A stretch of 64,000 nucleotides of DNA from an uncultured Flavobacteriales bacterium (GCA_903939755.1 CAJAII010000052.1:62001-126000), one strand, 5' to 3'; positions 26,089 to 36,097 are shown, numbered from the stretch's first letter. Notes: a model not told the origin generated them from the sequence alone. Numbers and translations are program-made.

Positions 26089-29000
26089 TTGACGGTTAAA
26101 TCCCAACCGCGTGATTTTAAAGTTCGCGTGATGGTAAGAATGTCGCTAGCATAATCCGATAAATTCTCCCAATTGTCACAGCTAAGTTTATTCTTGTGCT
26201 GCGTAAGTGCTAATTTAAAGGGGAACTGAATGTGGCTATTGTTTATTTGCTCACTCTCTATAAATTGAAACCACTTCCAAAGTAATCTAACTGACGTGTT
26301 ACTTGACAAAGAAAAATCTTTTGCGCTTACAGATGCGAAAAAGTCTATGTTTTTTCGCGCTCTTGAAAATAAAACGTTTAGCCGTTTGGCACCATTTTTT
26401 TCATTAACGGGTCCAAAACGCATTTCAAATTTCCCTTCTTCATTTTTCGCATACCCAAAGCTTATAATTAATCGATCGCATTCGTCTCCTTGTATTTGTT
26501 CTAAGGCTTTAAAGAAAATGGTGTCGTCGTCGATGCGTGACATGAGTTGTAATTGCGCTGAAGCGGATAGTTTTTCAAAGATACAGGCTAGTTGAGATTC
26601 TGAAAATGCGACAATTCCAATTTTCTCTTTCGTGTTTGGTAATAAAGATGCGATGAACTTGGCTACTTTTGAGGCTTCATTTTCATTTGTGCGATTGTTG
26701 TAAAGTCCTTTTTCTATGTAATGAAATTTTATGGGCAGCTGTGCTTGATTGACAGTTGGAAAAGCGATTAGCTCATTGTTGTAAAAATGCTCATTCGAGT
26801 AAGCTATTAATGACGGATGTTCGCTTCTGAAATGATAGTGTAAATAAACATTTTTAAAATAAAAACTTGCCTTGTGAAGTAAGGTAAGTGAATTTTCATC
26901 CTTTGAATTAAAATAATTACTCGGGGCCATTTGTTGTGTATCTCCCGCTATTAGCATTCGCTTTGACCGATAAAGGCATCCAATAGAATGACTTAATAAC
27001 AATTGACTCGCTTCATCAATAATTGACAAGTCAAAATAATTTTTTTGTAGTGGAATATTGCTTGCTAGCTGACTAGGATTCGTTAACCATATTGGCTTGA
27101 GAAGTTGAATCCATTCGGAGGCATCGCTGCTAAGTAATTCCCTGATGGATTTGTGGCTGCGTTTTTTTGCAAATTCTTTAACCAGTATGGATTTGCCTAA
27201 TTTTAATTGCCGTTTTTTTTCTTTTTGTTCAGTTGTTAATTTGTGAGCGGGGGTTTGTAAAAGGAGGTGAAACGCTTGAAACTTTTGTTGCTGCTTCTGA
27301 TTTATTGTTTTTGATAATAGGGAAGCTTCTGCATCAAATTGGGCATTAATTTTATTAATTCGAGCCAACAAATTACCAGAGTCGTGAAGAGAAAATACAG
27401 GGTGATTCGACCTAAATGTTGTCCACGCGCTATGAAAGAGTTGATTTTCTAGTTGGTCAAGGTCAAGGGTTTGTTGGTAACAATCGATAAGGTCTTTTGG
27501 AATGGTAAGGAGTATTGAGCTAAAAGGAATAATAAAATCCAATCGGGACAATAATTCTTTTAAGTAAGCAACACAATCTGACTCATTTGTGAAATTAAAT
27601 TGTGTCTTAAATTGTGTAACAAGGTTGTTAATCGTTGAATAGTTTGTAGTTAGTGCCGCTCGATCATCAAGGCTTATTTTGCTAAAAAGCGCCCAATCAT
27701 TTTGATCTTGAACCTCAATTAAGGAGGCAATCATATCGAGATCTATTTTTAAGTTTTCTATCCCCATTTCAGAAAACTTAAGTTGAATCTGCATTACTTC
27801 GCTTTCTAATTCCTGCGCTTTTTTTAATGTTTTTGCGGCATCGCTAAAATTTATTTCAGGCGTTCTTAGCCATTTCTTTAATTCGTATTTCCACGAATAA
27901 CGATTCAAGATGCCTTTTAATTGATATTTATTTTCCAAATAAGCTAATTCAATAGGAGTGGGGATTTTTATCCAATGATTTTGATTGACAGCTGTTTTTT
28001 CCAGTAAAAGCAAGGCTTTTGTATATTTTTTTTTGTAATCTAAAAATTCTTTGCTTTTCGTTAAAATCACTTGCTCGAACTTCTTGAAGTAATCGGTAGA
28101 AAACCGATGACAAATTCTTGCTTTATCAAAAAGGAGTTTAAAGTCCCCAAAATTGTCGATTTTGAATTGCATTTGAAGCTGCTCAGCATCTTTCAACCAG
28201 GTCTTGAGAACCGTGTCAAATTGATGAATCGTTTCAATTTGTTGATTTATATCCTTTAAATACCGAAGTAATTGCATCAATTCTAGTGGTAGCTTTTTCA
28301 GAAGGGCTTTGTTTTCAAGCCAACTAGTGATGCTTGGAAAGTTGCTTCGGTATTCGCTAGTATTAAAACTTCGACTTTTGGTAAGGGCAATAAATTCACT
28401 CGCTCTAAGTCCCCCCACTAAACCAGGTTGATTTAATATCTTTAATTCTTGTTGGAGTAATTCAATTTCATCGTGAACAAGAAATTGATGGTTTTCGTTT
28501 GTTGATATAGTGTTTTCTAAGGCTACCCAATTTTTTTTCAGGCTGTTAATGAAGGCACTTGATGAGTAGTGAGTGGTTGTAATAACACTCAAGTTGCCTA
28601 AGCCAATTGTGTCTAGTTTCTGTTGGATAACTTCTAATGCGACCCGCTTATCGGATACAACTACAGCGGTATTTTGTGCACTTACTAATTTCCCAATGAC
28701 ATTGCAGATAACTTGTGATTTTCCGGTTCCTGGAGGTCCTTGCACGACGCAATTTCCAACCTTTAATTGCTCAAATACTTCTAATTGTTTTTGATCAAAA
28801 GGAAATAGCGTTTCAACAGGCAAGTTCAATGAAACGTTGTCTTTATTTATTTCTTCTCCAAAGATTTCTAAAAGAGGATTAGACCATTCTTTTTGTTCAA
28901 TAATTTGCTCTAGTTCTCCAATCAAGGCTAAACGATGGTGATGGAAATTTCCAATAGTTGCTGTTTCAGTATCTATTCTTTCAAAGCCCAAACCACGAAG

Positions 29001-29432
29001 TAATTCGATAAATGTTTCTGATACTTCAAATCCATTGGATGATTTTATATGGGGGAATTCTTTCTCTAATTTATGCGCTAAAAATGGGTTGATAATAGCC
29101 TCTTCTATTATTTCTGTGAATGTCGCCGTTTTGTTAATTCTATTAACTTGAACAGTTAATGGAATTATAAAAATGGGGGTTTCAACGTCTTTGTTTTGAT
29201 GGGTAAAACTCACTACACCTGAGCTTTTACACAAAGGAAAAATACCTTTTTCTTTATCTATTTTCTTCGCATCGTTTATGATTTTTTCGAGTTCTTTGGT
29301 GAGTTCGTGTTTCCCACTCTCCATTTTTAAGCATTGTTTTTCATTGAGATGAACCAGAATGTCATCTCCTTTGAACAAACTTAATTCTCTTAGTAGTTCT
29401 TGCAATTGTCCAATAAAACTATCTCCTTCCAC
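26085..29432 (-). CDS. Large SF1 (Upf1/DNA2-like) helicase
   Basis: The product is 1115 residues and starts with GTG 29432. Walker A is VVQGPPGTGKSQ (232-239), motif Ia is VVVSDKRVALEVI, and Walker B/motif II is SIIDEASQLL (about 802-808). Motif III is MLIAGDTQQMAPS. The C-terminal RecA domain carries FKALEQIQGDECDRLIISF and RLNVLFSRARKNI. An insertion of about 500 residues between motifs Ia and II is largely helical and may be coiled coil. The N-terminal 200 residues resemble the beta-domain that precedes such helicases. No C-terminal nuclease (Vsr or PLD) domain is seen. It probably unwinds nucleic acids; its pathway is unknown. No partner gene adjoins it. Confidence 0.85.
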   Translation of the reverse strand: MEGDSFIGQLQELLRELSLFKGDDILVHLNEKQCLKMESGKHELTKELEKIINDAKKIDKEKGIFPLCKSSGVVSFTHQNKDVETPIFIIPLTVQVNRINKTATFTEIIEEAIINPFLAHKLEKEFPHIKSSNGFEVSETFIELLRGLGFERIDTETATIGNFHHHRLALIGELEQIIEQKEWSNPLLEIFGEEINKDNVSLNLPVETLFPFDQKQLEVFEQLKVGNCVVQGPPGTGKSQVICNVIGKLVSAQNTAVVVSDKRVALEVIQQKLDTIGLGNLSVITTTHYSSSAFINSLKKNWVALENTISTNENHQFLVHDEIELLQQELKILNQPGLVGGLRASEFIALTKSRSFNTSEYRSNFPSITSWLENKALLKKLPLELMQLLRYLKDINQQIETIHQFDTVLKTWLKDAEQLQMQFKIDNFGDFKLLFDKARICHRFSTDYFKKFEQVILTKSKEFLDYKKKYTKALLLLEKTAVNQNHWIKIPTPIELAYLENKYQLKGILNRYSWKYELKKWLRTPEINFSDAAKTLKKAQELESEVMQIQLKFSEMGIENLKIDLDMIASLIEVQDQNDWALFSKISLDDRAALTTNYSTINNLVTQFKTQFNFTNESDCVAYLKELLSRLDFIIPFSSILLTIPKDLIDCYQQTLDLDQLENQLFHSAWTTFRSNHPVFSLHDSGNLLARINKINAQFDAEASLLSKTINQKQQQKFQAFHLLLQTPAHKLTTEQKEKKRQLKLGKSILVKEFAKKRSHKSIRELLSSDASEWIQLLKPIWLTNPSQLASNIPLQKNYFDLSIIDEASQLLLSHSIGCLYRSKRMLIAGDTQQMAPSNYFNSKDENSLTLLHKASFYFKNVYLHYHFRSEHPSLIAYSNEHFYNNELIAFPTVNQAQLPIKFHYIEKGLYNNRTNENEASKVAKFIASLLPNTKEKIGIVAFSESQLACIFEKLSASAQLQLMSRIDDDTIFFKALEQIQGDECDRLIISFGYAKNEEGKFEMRFGPVNEKNGAKRLNVLFSRARKNIDFFASVSAKDFSLSSNTSVRLLWKWFQFIESEQINNSHIQFPFKLALTQHKNKLSCDNWENLSDYASDILTITRTLKSRGWDLTVN

Positions 29433-29436
29433 TTTG

Positions 29437-29444
29437 TAAAGATA
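29437..29444 (-). promoter_or_regulatory. -7 box, TATCTTTA, of helicase gene
   Basis: A TAnnTTTA match on the minus strand. It ends four bases before GTG 29432 and supports that GTG as start. Confidence 0.45.
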
Positions 29445-29510
29445 AGGCGAATTCCTTTTTTTTTAATTATTCATTAAATAAAGTAACTTTACCTTATATA
29501 ATGCTAAACT

Positions 29511-30593
29511 ATGTTGCGATCTATTCTTTTTATTCTTGCGCTGCTTCTTGTAGTAAACAGCCACGCTCAAATAACTTTAACTGCCCCTAGTTTTCCTGCT
29601 GCAGGTGATACAATTCGAATGAGTCAAGCGAGTGACCCCGGCCTAGACTTTGTGAGTACAGGTGCTAATTTTAATTGGGATTTCAGCACATTAGTGGCAA
29701 ATAGTCAGTATTTGAAAGAGTATAATCCGATTGGCTTTGCATCGATTTTGATTTTTACAACGTATGGCCCATTAGCATCCTCTCCTTATCGCGCAAGTTA
29801 TTTTAACACAACACAAGATTTACCGCTAGATCAATTATCACAATTCTTGCCTGTGTCATTAAGTGATTTAAATCAGTATACGAAATCTACCAATGATTCA
29901 ATCACATCAATTGGATATTCGATTTCTGTTAATGGGCAAGGTGTTCCATTTAAATCAGATACAATTGAAACTAGGTATAAATTTCCTTTAAATTTTAATG
30001 ATCAACATTATTCACGTGGTTATTCATACATTGATTTAAATCCAATTGTCGATATAAAATATAAGCAGTATAGACAGCGACATACAACGGTTGATGGTTG
30101 GGGAAGTTTGACTACGCCAAAAGGCACCTTCCAGGTGTTGAGGATTAAGCATGATATTAATGAAATCGATTCTATTTATCAAACTTTTTTCGGAGCAGGG
30201 ACTTGGTTTGGGACGCCACCAATAGTGCGAACAGAATACGAATGGTTTGGTTTAAATAATACGGAATGGTTGCTAAAAGTCGTAACAACAAATAATAATG
30301 TAACGTCCATTGAATACCAAGAGGATTATTTAGGATTGGATGCAGGAATCAATACTACTGATTTCCAATTTAATGTGTATCCAAATCCAACAACTGATTT
30401 TATTTATTTTGATTCCGAAATTGCAGTAAATAGCGCGCAATTAATCGATGCTCAAGGTGCAACGCTTGCAAATTTTACGGAAGAAGATTTAATAAATCAA
30501 AAGATTGACATCTCAAATTACAATGCCGGATACTATCTGTTAAAGTTGAACACTATCCAATCTTCTAAAATTATTAAGATAGTTAAGAACTAA
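29511..30593 (+). CDS. T9SS type A-sorted surface protein
   Basis: The product is 360 residues. The signal peptide ends NSHAQ. The central 260 residues form a beta-rich domain of a kind frequent in Bacteroidota secreted proteins (GANFNWDFSTL, ETRYKFPLNFNDQH, TTPKGTFQVLRIKHDINEID). The end is a typical type A T9SS sorting domain: FQFNVYPNPTTDFIYFDS, AQLIDAQGATLANF, and YNAGYYLLKLN...KIIKIVKN. It should be secreted and either anchored on LPS or released. Substrate or ligand is unknown. A TAACTTTA box lies 19 bases upstream. Confidence 0.88.
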   Translation: MLRSILFILALLLVVNSHAQITLTAPSFPAAGDTIRMSQASDPGLDFVSTGANFNWDFSTLVANSQYLKEYNPIGFASILIFTTYGPLASSPYRASYFNTTQDLPLDQLSQFLPVSLSDLNQYTKSTNDSITSIGYSISVNGQGVPFKSDTIETRYKFPLNFNDQHYSRGYSYIDLNPIVDIKYKQYRQRHTTVDGWGSLTTPKGTFQVLRIKHDINEIDSIYQTFFGAGTWFGTPPIVRTEYEWFGLNNTEWLLKVVTTNNNVTSIEYQEDYLGLDAGINTTDFQFNVYPNPTTDFIYFDSEIAVNSAQLIDAQGATLANFTEEDLINQKIDISNYNAGYYLLKLNTIQSSKIIKIVKN

Positions 30594-30599
30594 ATTAAC

Positions 30600-30607
30600 T
30601 ACCTTTA
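30600..30607 (+). promoter_or_regulatory. -7 box, TACCTTTA, of rnpB
   Basis: The box ends four bases before the first base of the P1 helix (30612), placing the RNA 5' end at the expected +1 region. It overlaps the final bases downstream of the T9SS gene. Confidence 0.5.
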
Positions 30608-30611
30608 ACCA

Positions 30612-30985
30612 GGCAAATCGGTTTATCGCTGTTTCGCTTTTGCGAAAGAGAGGAAAGTCCGGGCAGTATAGAGCATCGTACTTCCTAACGGGAAGGGCTA
30701 AGTAGGGAAATCTATTTAGAACAGAAAGTGCCGCAGAAAGGAAAACTACCTTCTTCGGAAGGAAAAGATGAAAAGGCGGGGTAAGAGCCCACCGCATAGT
30801 TGGCGACAACTATGGCAAGGTAAACCTTACGAACTGAAAGACCATGTATACCGAGGCTTGAGGGTTGCTCGCCCAATCTCGGAGGGTAGGTTGATGGACC
30901 CCAATTGTGAAGTTGGGGCTAGATAAATGATAGACAGCTAACTCTATTTTAGAGGAGGTGAACAGGACCCGGCTTACGATTTGCC
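30612..30985 (+). ncRNA. rnpB: RNase P RNA (type A)
   Basis: This RNA is the catalytic part of RNase P, which cuts tRNA 5' leaders. The P1 helix is perfect: GGCAAATCG (30612-30620) pairs with CGATTTGCC (30977-30985). Universal core blocks are present in order: GAGGAAAGTCCGGGC, ACAGAAAGTGCCGC, GGTAAGAGCCCACCGC, AGATAAATGATAGACAGC and ACAGGACCCGGCTTACG. A T-rich tract (CCCTTTTTATTTT) directly after P1 may end transcription. The total is about 374 bases. Reading frames across it are not genes. Confidence 0.97.
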
Positions 30986-31002
30986 CTTTTTATTTTCATG
31001 AA

Positions 31003-31686
31003 ATGATACGTTTATATATCTCTCCATTAACTGCTGAGCTTGAACTTCAACAAGACTCGGAGAAAGCGTCAAAAATGTCAGCTTACATGAAAGGTATGTT
31101 TAGCTATTATGGCGTTTCCAGTGTTCCCAGAAAGTTAATATATAAAAAATGGAAGTCGAAGATTGACCCCACTTTAACTCAAAAATATAATTGGGAGCTG
31201 ATTCGTGAATTATGGGACATGGATCAAAGAGAATACCAGTACATAGCAATTGATTGGATGAATTCGTGGCCTGTTTCTGCATACAGGGAAGAAGACATAG
31301 AAGAATTAAGGTTTTTAATTTCAAACAAGTCATGGTGGGATACCGTGGATTTAATTGCTTCTAATTATTTGGGGAAATACGCCTTAAAATTTCCCGAAAT
31401 TATGGATCAAGTTATTATCGATTGGCAACATGAAAAGTCAATTTGGCTGCATCGTTCTTGTTTAATTTATCAATTGAAGCATAAACGAGCTACAAATCTG
31501 GAAAGGTTATCGTATTTGATAAATGTGTATAAATCGAACAATACGTTTTTTATCCAAAAGGCAATTGGATGGTCACTGCGTGAGGTTTCTAAATGGAATC
31601 CTGAATGGGTTAAAGATATGGTTGAGAATAAACGATTAACTGGATTAGCGAAACGCGAGGCAAGTAAATACATTCCAACAAAGTGA
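31003..31686 (+). CDS. AlkD-like DNA alkylation repair glycosylase
   Basis: The product is 227 residues. ATG 31003 is chosen because the upstream frame runs into the RNase P RNA. AlkD-like proteins are all-helical HEAT-repeat enzymes that excise cationic alkylated bases without flipping them. The fold is visible as repeated helices (YQYIAIDWMNSWP, DIEELRFLISNKSWWDTVDL, SIWLHRSCLIYQLKHK, IQKAIGWSLREVSKW). The conserved SWWDTVD segment carries the Asp equivalent to the catalytic-site Asp of AlkD. It stands alone between rnpB and the amidohydrolase genes. Confidence 0.9.
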   Translation: MIRLYISPLTAELELQQDSEKASKMSAYMKGMFSYYGVSSVPRKLIYKKWKSKIDPTLTQKYNWELIRELWDMDQREYQYIAIDWMNSWPVSAYREEDIEELRFLISNKSWWDTVDLIASNYLGKYALKFPEIMDQVIIDWQHEKSIWLHRSCLIYQLKHKRATNLERLSYLINVYKSNNTFFIQKAIGWSLREVSKWNPEWVKDMVENKRLTGLAKREASKYIPTK

Positions 31687-31750
31687 CAAATTTTCGTGTA
31701 TTATTTAGTATTATCTCTTTTATTTTTAAATTTACTCCTGAAATTAATAT

Positions 31751-34700
31751 ATGACGCGTCTTTTTTTTCTGTTAGCTTTTTTTTTAATTGCAACTGGTGG
31801 TTTTTCTCAATTAATTCCTTCCAATGGTGTCGCGGATTCTAAAGTTGTCTATTATGCGTTGCACCATGTAAATGTTTACGTTTCTTCCTCAGAGTTTATT
31901 GAAAATGCAACGGTGTTAATTAAGGGAGACAAGATTGAGAAAATAGGAAAGCTTATTAGTCTACCACAAGGTTGCGTGGAAATTGATATGGAAGGTCAAA
32001 CAATCGTCCCATCTTTCATTGAATTATATACAAATATTGCACTTCCAATACCGAATAGCGCTGGAGGATTTAGACCACAATTAGAAACGGCGAATAAAGG
32101 CGCTTACTATTGGAATGAATCCATTCATCCTGAAGTTGATGCAGCTAATCTATTTCAAATAGATGCCAAAGCAAATGAGAATTTGATTAGCATGGGATTT
32201 GGATTCGCAGTTACCCATGTTCAAGATGGGATTGTTCGTGGATCAGGTGCACTAATTTCATTGGGAAATGAAAACGTAAACAAACAACTAATCAGTAGTC
32301 ATGCTGGTAATTTTTATTCCTTTTCTAAAGGTGTGTCTTCTCAATCTTATCCGTCTTCTCAAATGGGAGCAATCGCTTTGTTGAGGCAGAGTTTGTATGA
32401 TTTAAGTTATTATCAAAGTAATAAGTTAAACCAGGACAATTCTATTTCGATGGATAGTTGGGCGCGAAATCTTCATGGACCATCTTTTTTTAAGGTGGAT
32501 GAGAAGTGGGAAATACTTCGTGCGAATAAAATTTCAAAGGAATTTGGATTGGATTTTATATATATCGCTTCCGGAAATGAATACGCTAACGTTCATGAAT
32601 TAAAAAAGATATTGCCTAAATTGATTGTCCCAATGAATTTTCCATTGGCCTACGATGTGCAAGATCCTTATTTAGCTCGTCAAATTCCTTTAAGCGATTT
32701 GAAGCATTGGGAATTAGCACCTTATAATCCAAAATATCTTATTGATAATGGATTAACCGTCGCTTTAACGAGTGCTGGGATAGAATCTCCTAAAACATTT
32801 TGGAAAAATATTAGGAAACAAGTTGAAGTTGGTTTAAGTGTTCAACAAGTGCTAGAAGCATTAACGGAAATTCCGGCAAAAATGATTGGCAAAGATGGTT
32901 CGATGGGTTCGTTACAAGATGGGAAATTAGCCAGTTTTAGTGTGTTTGATGGAAATCCTTTTGACGCTGAAGTAACGCTATTAGAATCATGGCAGCTTGG
33001 CGAAAGAAGGGTATTAAGTTCCACTCAAAAAAACAAGCTATTAGGTAATTTTACATTAATTATTAAGGGTAAGAAATACGAACTTCAAGTTTCAGGAACG
33101 AATGACAAACCCACGGGGAAAGTGTATTTTACCCAAGAAAAAATGGTAAAGAAAAAGGCGGTGATTGATACCATTTCATCCGATGTTACCATTACAATTA
33201 ATCAAGCTGATATTTCCATGGCGTTTGATTTTCCTAACGAAAATAAAACCGGCGGATTTCAACTACATGGTAAAATTAAAAGGGAAGGCCAAATAATAGA
33301 AGGAGATGCGCTTTTACCAGATGGTAATTGGTCGGAATGGGCCGCCATTAAAAAACAAAAAACGGAAACAAAAGTCACAGAAGAGAAAAAACAAGGAAAT
33401 AATACGGATGAAAGCCCTAAGTCGTGGCTGCCAAATCTAGCTTTCGGGCGAAATGCTGAATTGCAAGATTTCCCCCTCGTTATTAAAAACACCACCCTTT
33501 GGACGAATGAAGCGGAGGGAATTATGGAGAACGCTACCGTTGTTTGTTTCGCAGGAAAAATTATTATAGTTTCTAAAAATAACGTTGTGATCCCTCCAAA
33601 CGCAATTGTTATTGATGGTAAAGGGATGCACTTGACATCGGGAATCATTGATGAACATTCGCATATTGCCATTTCTAAAGGGGTGAATGAAGGTGGTCAA
33701 ACGGTTACAGCTGAAGTAAGTATAGCGGATGTTGTGAATCCTGACGATATTAATATCTACAGGCAATTAGCAGGTGGTGTTACGGCCGCTCAGTTACTTC
33801 ACGGTTCTGCGAATACCATTGGTGGACAGTCTGCTCTCATAAAATTGAAATGGGGATCATCGCCTGACGAAATGATCATCCCTAATGCGCCTAAATTCAT
33901 AAAATGTGCTTTAGGTGAAAATGTTAAACAATCTAATTGGGGAGATTTTAACACGGTTCGTTTTCCGCAAACACGTATGGGGGTTGAGCAGGTTTTCTAT
34001 GATGGTTTTGTGCGAGCAGAAGCCTATAAAAAAGAGTGGAATACGTTTTTGACGAGTAAGAAAACAGAGAATTCAATTACTCCTCGAAAAGACTTGGAAT
34101 TAGAGGTCCTGTGTGAAATATTATCCGGAGAACGGAAAATTACGTGTCATTCCTACGTGCAATCTGAAATTAATATGCTAATGAAAGTAGCAGATTCTAT
34201 GGGCTTTACTGTAAATACCTTTACACACATTTTGGAAGGATATAAGTTAGCGGATAAAATGAAAGAGCATGGCGTTGGAGCTTCTACTTTTTCCGATTGG
34301 TGGGCCTATAAGTTTGAAGTTAATGATGCCATCCCCTATAATGCGGCACTTATGAATCAACAAGGCTTGGTGGTTGCTATAAATTCAGATGATGCGGAAA
34401 TGGGGAGACGGTTAAATCAAGAAGCAGCAAAAAGTGTTAAATATGGCGGTATGTCTGAAATCGATGCCTGGAAGATGGTTACGTTAAATCCGTCTAAATT
34501 ATTGCATTTAGATGACCGAATGGGAAGTCTTCGTGTCGGAAAGGATGCTGACTTGGTTCTTTGGAGTGACAATCCTTTAAGTATTAATTCCATTGTACAA
34601 ATGACAGTTGTTGATGGTAAGATATTGTTTAGTATAGAAGAGGATAAAATCTTACAAACGCGAAATAAATTAGAGCGCGCTCGCCTTACAGCAATGATGT

Positions 34701-34813
34701 TATCTCAAAATAAATCTAGCCAAGAGAATCAAAAATTTAAACCAAAACGTAACAAACATTTCCATTGCAATACAATTGGCGAAGAGGGAAGTGAATTAGA
34801 AAATTCCCATTAA
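31751..34813 (+). CDS. Exported double-domain amidohydrolase
   Basis: The product is 1020 residues with a signal peptide ending GGFSQ. It contains two amidohydrolase folds in one chain. The first (about 30-430) has the flanking beta-sandwich and the C-terminal GKLASFSVFDGNPFDAE but lacks the HxH metal motif; the position reads ELYTN. After a charged linker (about 540-560, Lys/Glu-rich) the second fold (about 575-985) has HSH in GIIDEHSHIAIS, later His residues in ITCHSYVQSE and FTHILEG, and Asp in INSDDAEMG. It therefore looks metal-dependent and active. The substrate is unknown; imidazolonepropionase- or peptidase-like activity is possible. A second, inactive-looking homologue follows after two bases. 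Confidence 0.86.
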   Translation: MTRLFFLLAFFLIATGGFSQLIPSNGVADSKVVYYALHHVNVYVSSSEFIENATVLIKGDKIEKIGKLISLPQGCVEIDMEGQTIVPSFIELYTNIALPIPNSAGGFRPQLETANKGAYYWNESIHPEVDAANLFQIDAKANENLISMGFGFAVTHVQDGIVRGSGALISLGNENVNKQLISSHAGNFYSFSKGVSSQSYPSSQMGAIALLRQSLYDLSYYQSNKLNQDNSISMDSWARNLHGPSFFKVDEKWEILRANKISKEFGLDFIYIASGNEYANVHELKKILPKLIVPMNFPLAYDVQDPYLARQIPLSDLKHWELAPYNPKYLIDNGLTVALTSAGIESPKTFWKNIRKQVEVGLSVQQVLEALTEIPAKMIGKDGSMGSLQDGKLASFSVFDGNPFDAEVTLLESWQLGERRVLSSTQKNKLLGNFTLIIKGKKYELQVSGTNDKPTGKVYFTQEKMVKKKAVIDTISSDVTITINQADISMAFDFPNENKTGGFQLHGKIKREGQIIEGDALLPDGNWSEWAAIKKQKTETKVTEEKKQGNNTDESPKSWLPNLAFGRNAELQDFPLVIKNTTLWTNEAEGIMENATVVCFAGKIIIVSKNNVVIPPNAIVIDGKGMHLTSGIIDEHSHIAISKGVNEGGQTVTAEVSIADVVNPDDINIYRQLAGGVTAAQLLHGSANTIGGQSALIKLKWGSSPDEMIIPNAPKFIKCALGENVKQSNWGDFNTVRFPQTRMGVEQVFYDGFVRAEAYKKEWNTFLTSKKTENSITPRKDLELEVLCEILSGERKITCHSYVQSEINMLMKVADSMGFTVNTFTHILEGYKLADKMKEHGVGASTFSDWWAYKFEVNDAIPYNAALMNQQGLVVAINSDDAEMGRRLNQEAAKSVKYGGMSEIDAWKMVTLNPSKLLHLDDRMGSLRVGKDADLVLWSDNPLSINSIVQMTVVDGKILFSIEEDKILQTRNKLERARLTAMMLSQNKSSQENQKFKPKRNKHFHCNTIGEEGSELENSH

Positions 34814-34815
34814 AT

Positions 34816-36093
34816 ATGAAAAGATTACTTTTTTTTATTGCTTTTATTATGTGTGTAATGTCCTCTTCCTTTGGACAAAAAACACTTTTAATTAATGGTT
34901 ATTTACATGTTGGCAACGGGGATGTAATGCCAACCGCTGCTATTGGAATCATCGATGGTAAGATTGTTTCCATAAAAAATGCCATGACAACAAGGTATGA
35001 GCCATCAGATTGGGATACCATAATTGACGTGGAAGGTCAGCATGTTTATCCAGGATTTGTTGCCCCAAATTCTACATTAGGGTTAACAGAAATTGATGCC
35101 GTTCGTGCCACTAGAGATTTTCAGGATGTTGGCGAATTTAACCCCCACGTACGAACTCAAATTGCGTACAATGTTGAATCCAACGTAATTGAAACGGTTC
35201 TTACAAATGGTGTTCTTTTTGCACAAGCAACACCGAGGGGAGGGATTATTTCTGGCACGTCTTCAGTGATGTTTTTGGCGGGTTGGAACTGGGAGGACGC
35301 TACCATTTTAAAAGATGACGGTATTCATGTTAATTGGCCTCCTGCCACGAGTGGCGGCGGATGGTGGGCAGAGCCGGCTCCGAAATCTATAAATAAAGAC
35401 TACGCGAATCAAAAGGCTACTATTGAAGGATTTTTTGAAATGTCCTTTGCTTATGCGAATAATAAAGAAGATGATTTTGATCAACGTTTAGAAGCGATGA
35501 TAGGTTGTTTTAAAGGAAAAAAACGGGTTTTCTTTCATGCAGATGAATTGCAACAATTGTTAGATGTGATTGAGTTTTGTGAAAAATACGCTATCAAGTA
35601 TCCTGTAATTATTGGTGGGCATGATGCTTATTTATTAGGGGCTAGATTAAAAGATTCGCACATTCCTATCATGTTAGAACGTGTGCATAAATTACCTGAA
35701 TTTGAAGATGAACCTGTCGATTTGCCCTACCAATTGCCTAATTTACTGCAAAATCAAGGGGTGTTGTTTTGTCTTCAAAACCAAGGAGACATGGAGGCAA
35801 TGAATGCGCGCAACTTGCCTTTTCAAGCTGGAACAGCTATGGCTTATGGTTTAACCGAAGAACAAGCAATTCAAGCGATTTCCCTCTCTACTTGTCAGAT
35901 ATTGGGTATTGATGAAAAGTATGGATCAATCGAAATAGGTAAATCCGCCACACTTTTTGTATCTCAAGGCAATGCTTTGGACATGCGCACCAATAAGGTG
36001 AACTTAATAATGCGCGATGGAAAATTGATTGAAAATACTAATTTTCAAGAGGATTTATACCTGAAATACAAGAAGAAATACCAAAAAAACTAA
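34816..36093 (+). CDS. Exported amidohydrolase homologue lacking metal motif
   Basis: The product is 425 residues with a signal peptide ending SSSFGQ. The fold is that of amidohydrolases (GYLHVGNGDVMPTAAIGIID, YPGFVAPNSTLGLTEID, TEEQAIQAISLSTCQILGID, KYGSIEIGKSATLFVSQGN). The usual HxH after the PG(F/L)V strand is replaced by APNS, and the late SDD is replaced by NQGD. It is probably inactive as a hydrolase. It starts two bases after the active two-domain gene, so the products may form a complex in which this one is structural or regulatory. That is inferred from arrangement. Confidence 0.82.
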   Translation: MKRLLFFIAFIMCVMSSSFGQKTLLINGYLHVGNGDVMPTAAIGIIDGKIVSIKNAMTTRYEPSDWDTIIDVEGQHVYPGFVAPNSTLGLTEIDAVRATRDFQDVGEFNPHVRTQIAYNVESNVIETVLTNGVLFAQATPRGGIISGTSSVMFLAGWNWEDATILKDDGIHVNWPPATSGGGWWAEPAPKSINKDYANQKATIEGFFEMSFAYANNKEDDFDQRLEAMIGCFKGKKRVFFHADELQQLLDVIEFCEKYAIKYPVIIGGHDAYLLGARLKDSHIPIMLERVHKLPEFEDEPVDLPYQLPNLLQNQGVLFCLQNQGDMEAMNARNLPFQAGTAMAYGLTEEQAIQAISLSTCQILGIDEKYGSIEIGKSATLFVSQGNALDMRTNKVNLIMRDGKLIENTNFQEDLYLKYKKKYQKN

Positions 36094-36097
36094 GTAC

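Noticed and set aside
30540-30809. A minus-strand open frame over the RNase P RNA
   Set aside because: It overlaps conserved rnpB core helices and has no family features.
30958-31002. Upstream extension of the AlkD-like gene
   Set aside because: These bases belong to the 3' end and terminator region of rnpB, so the gene starts at 31003.
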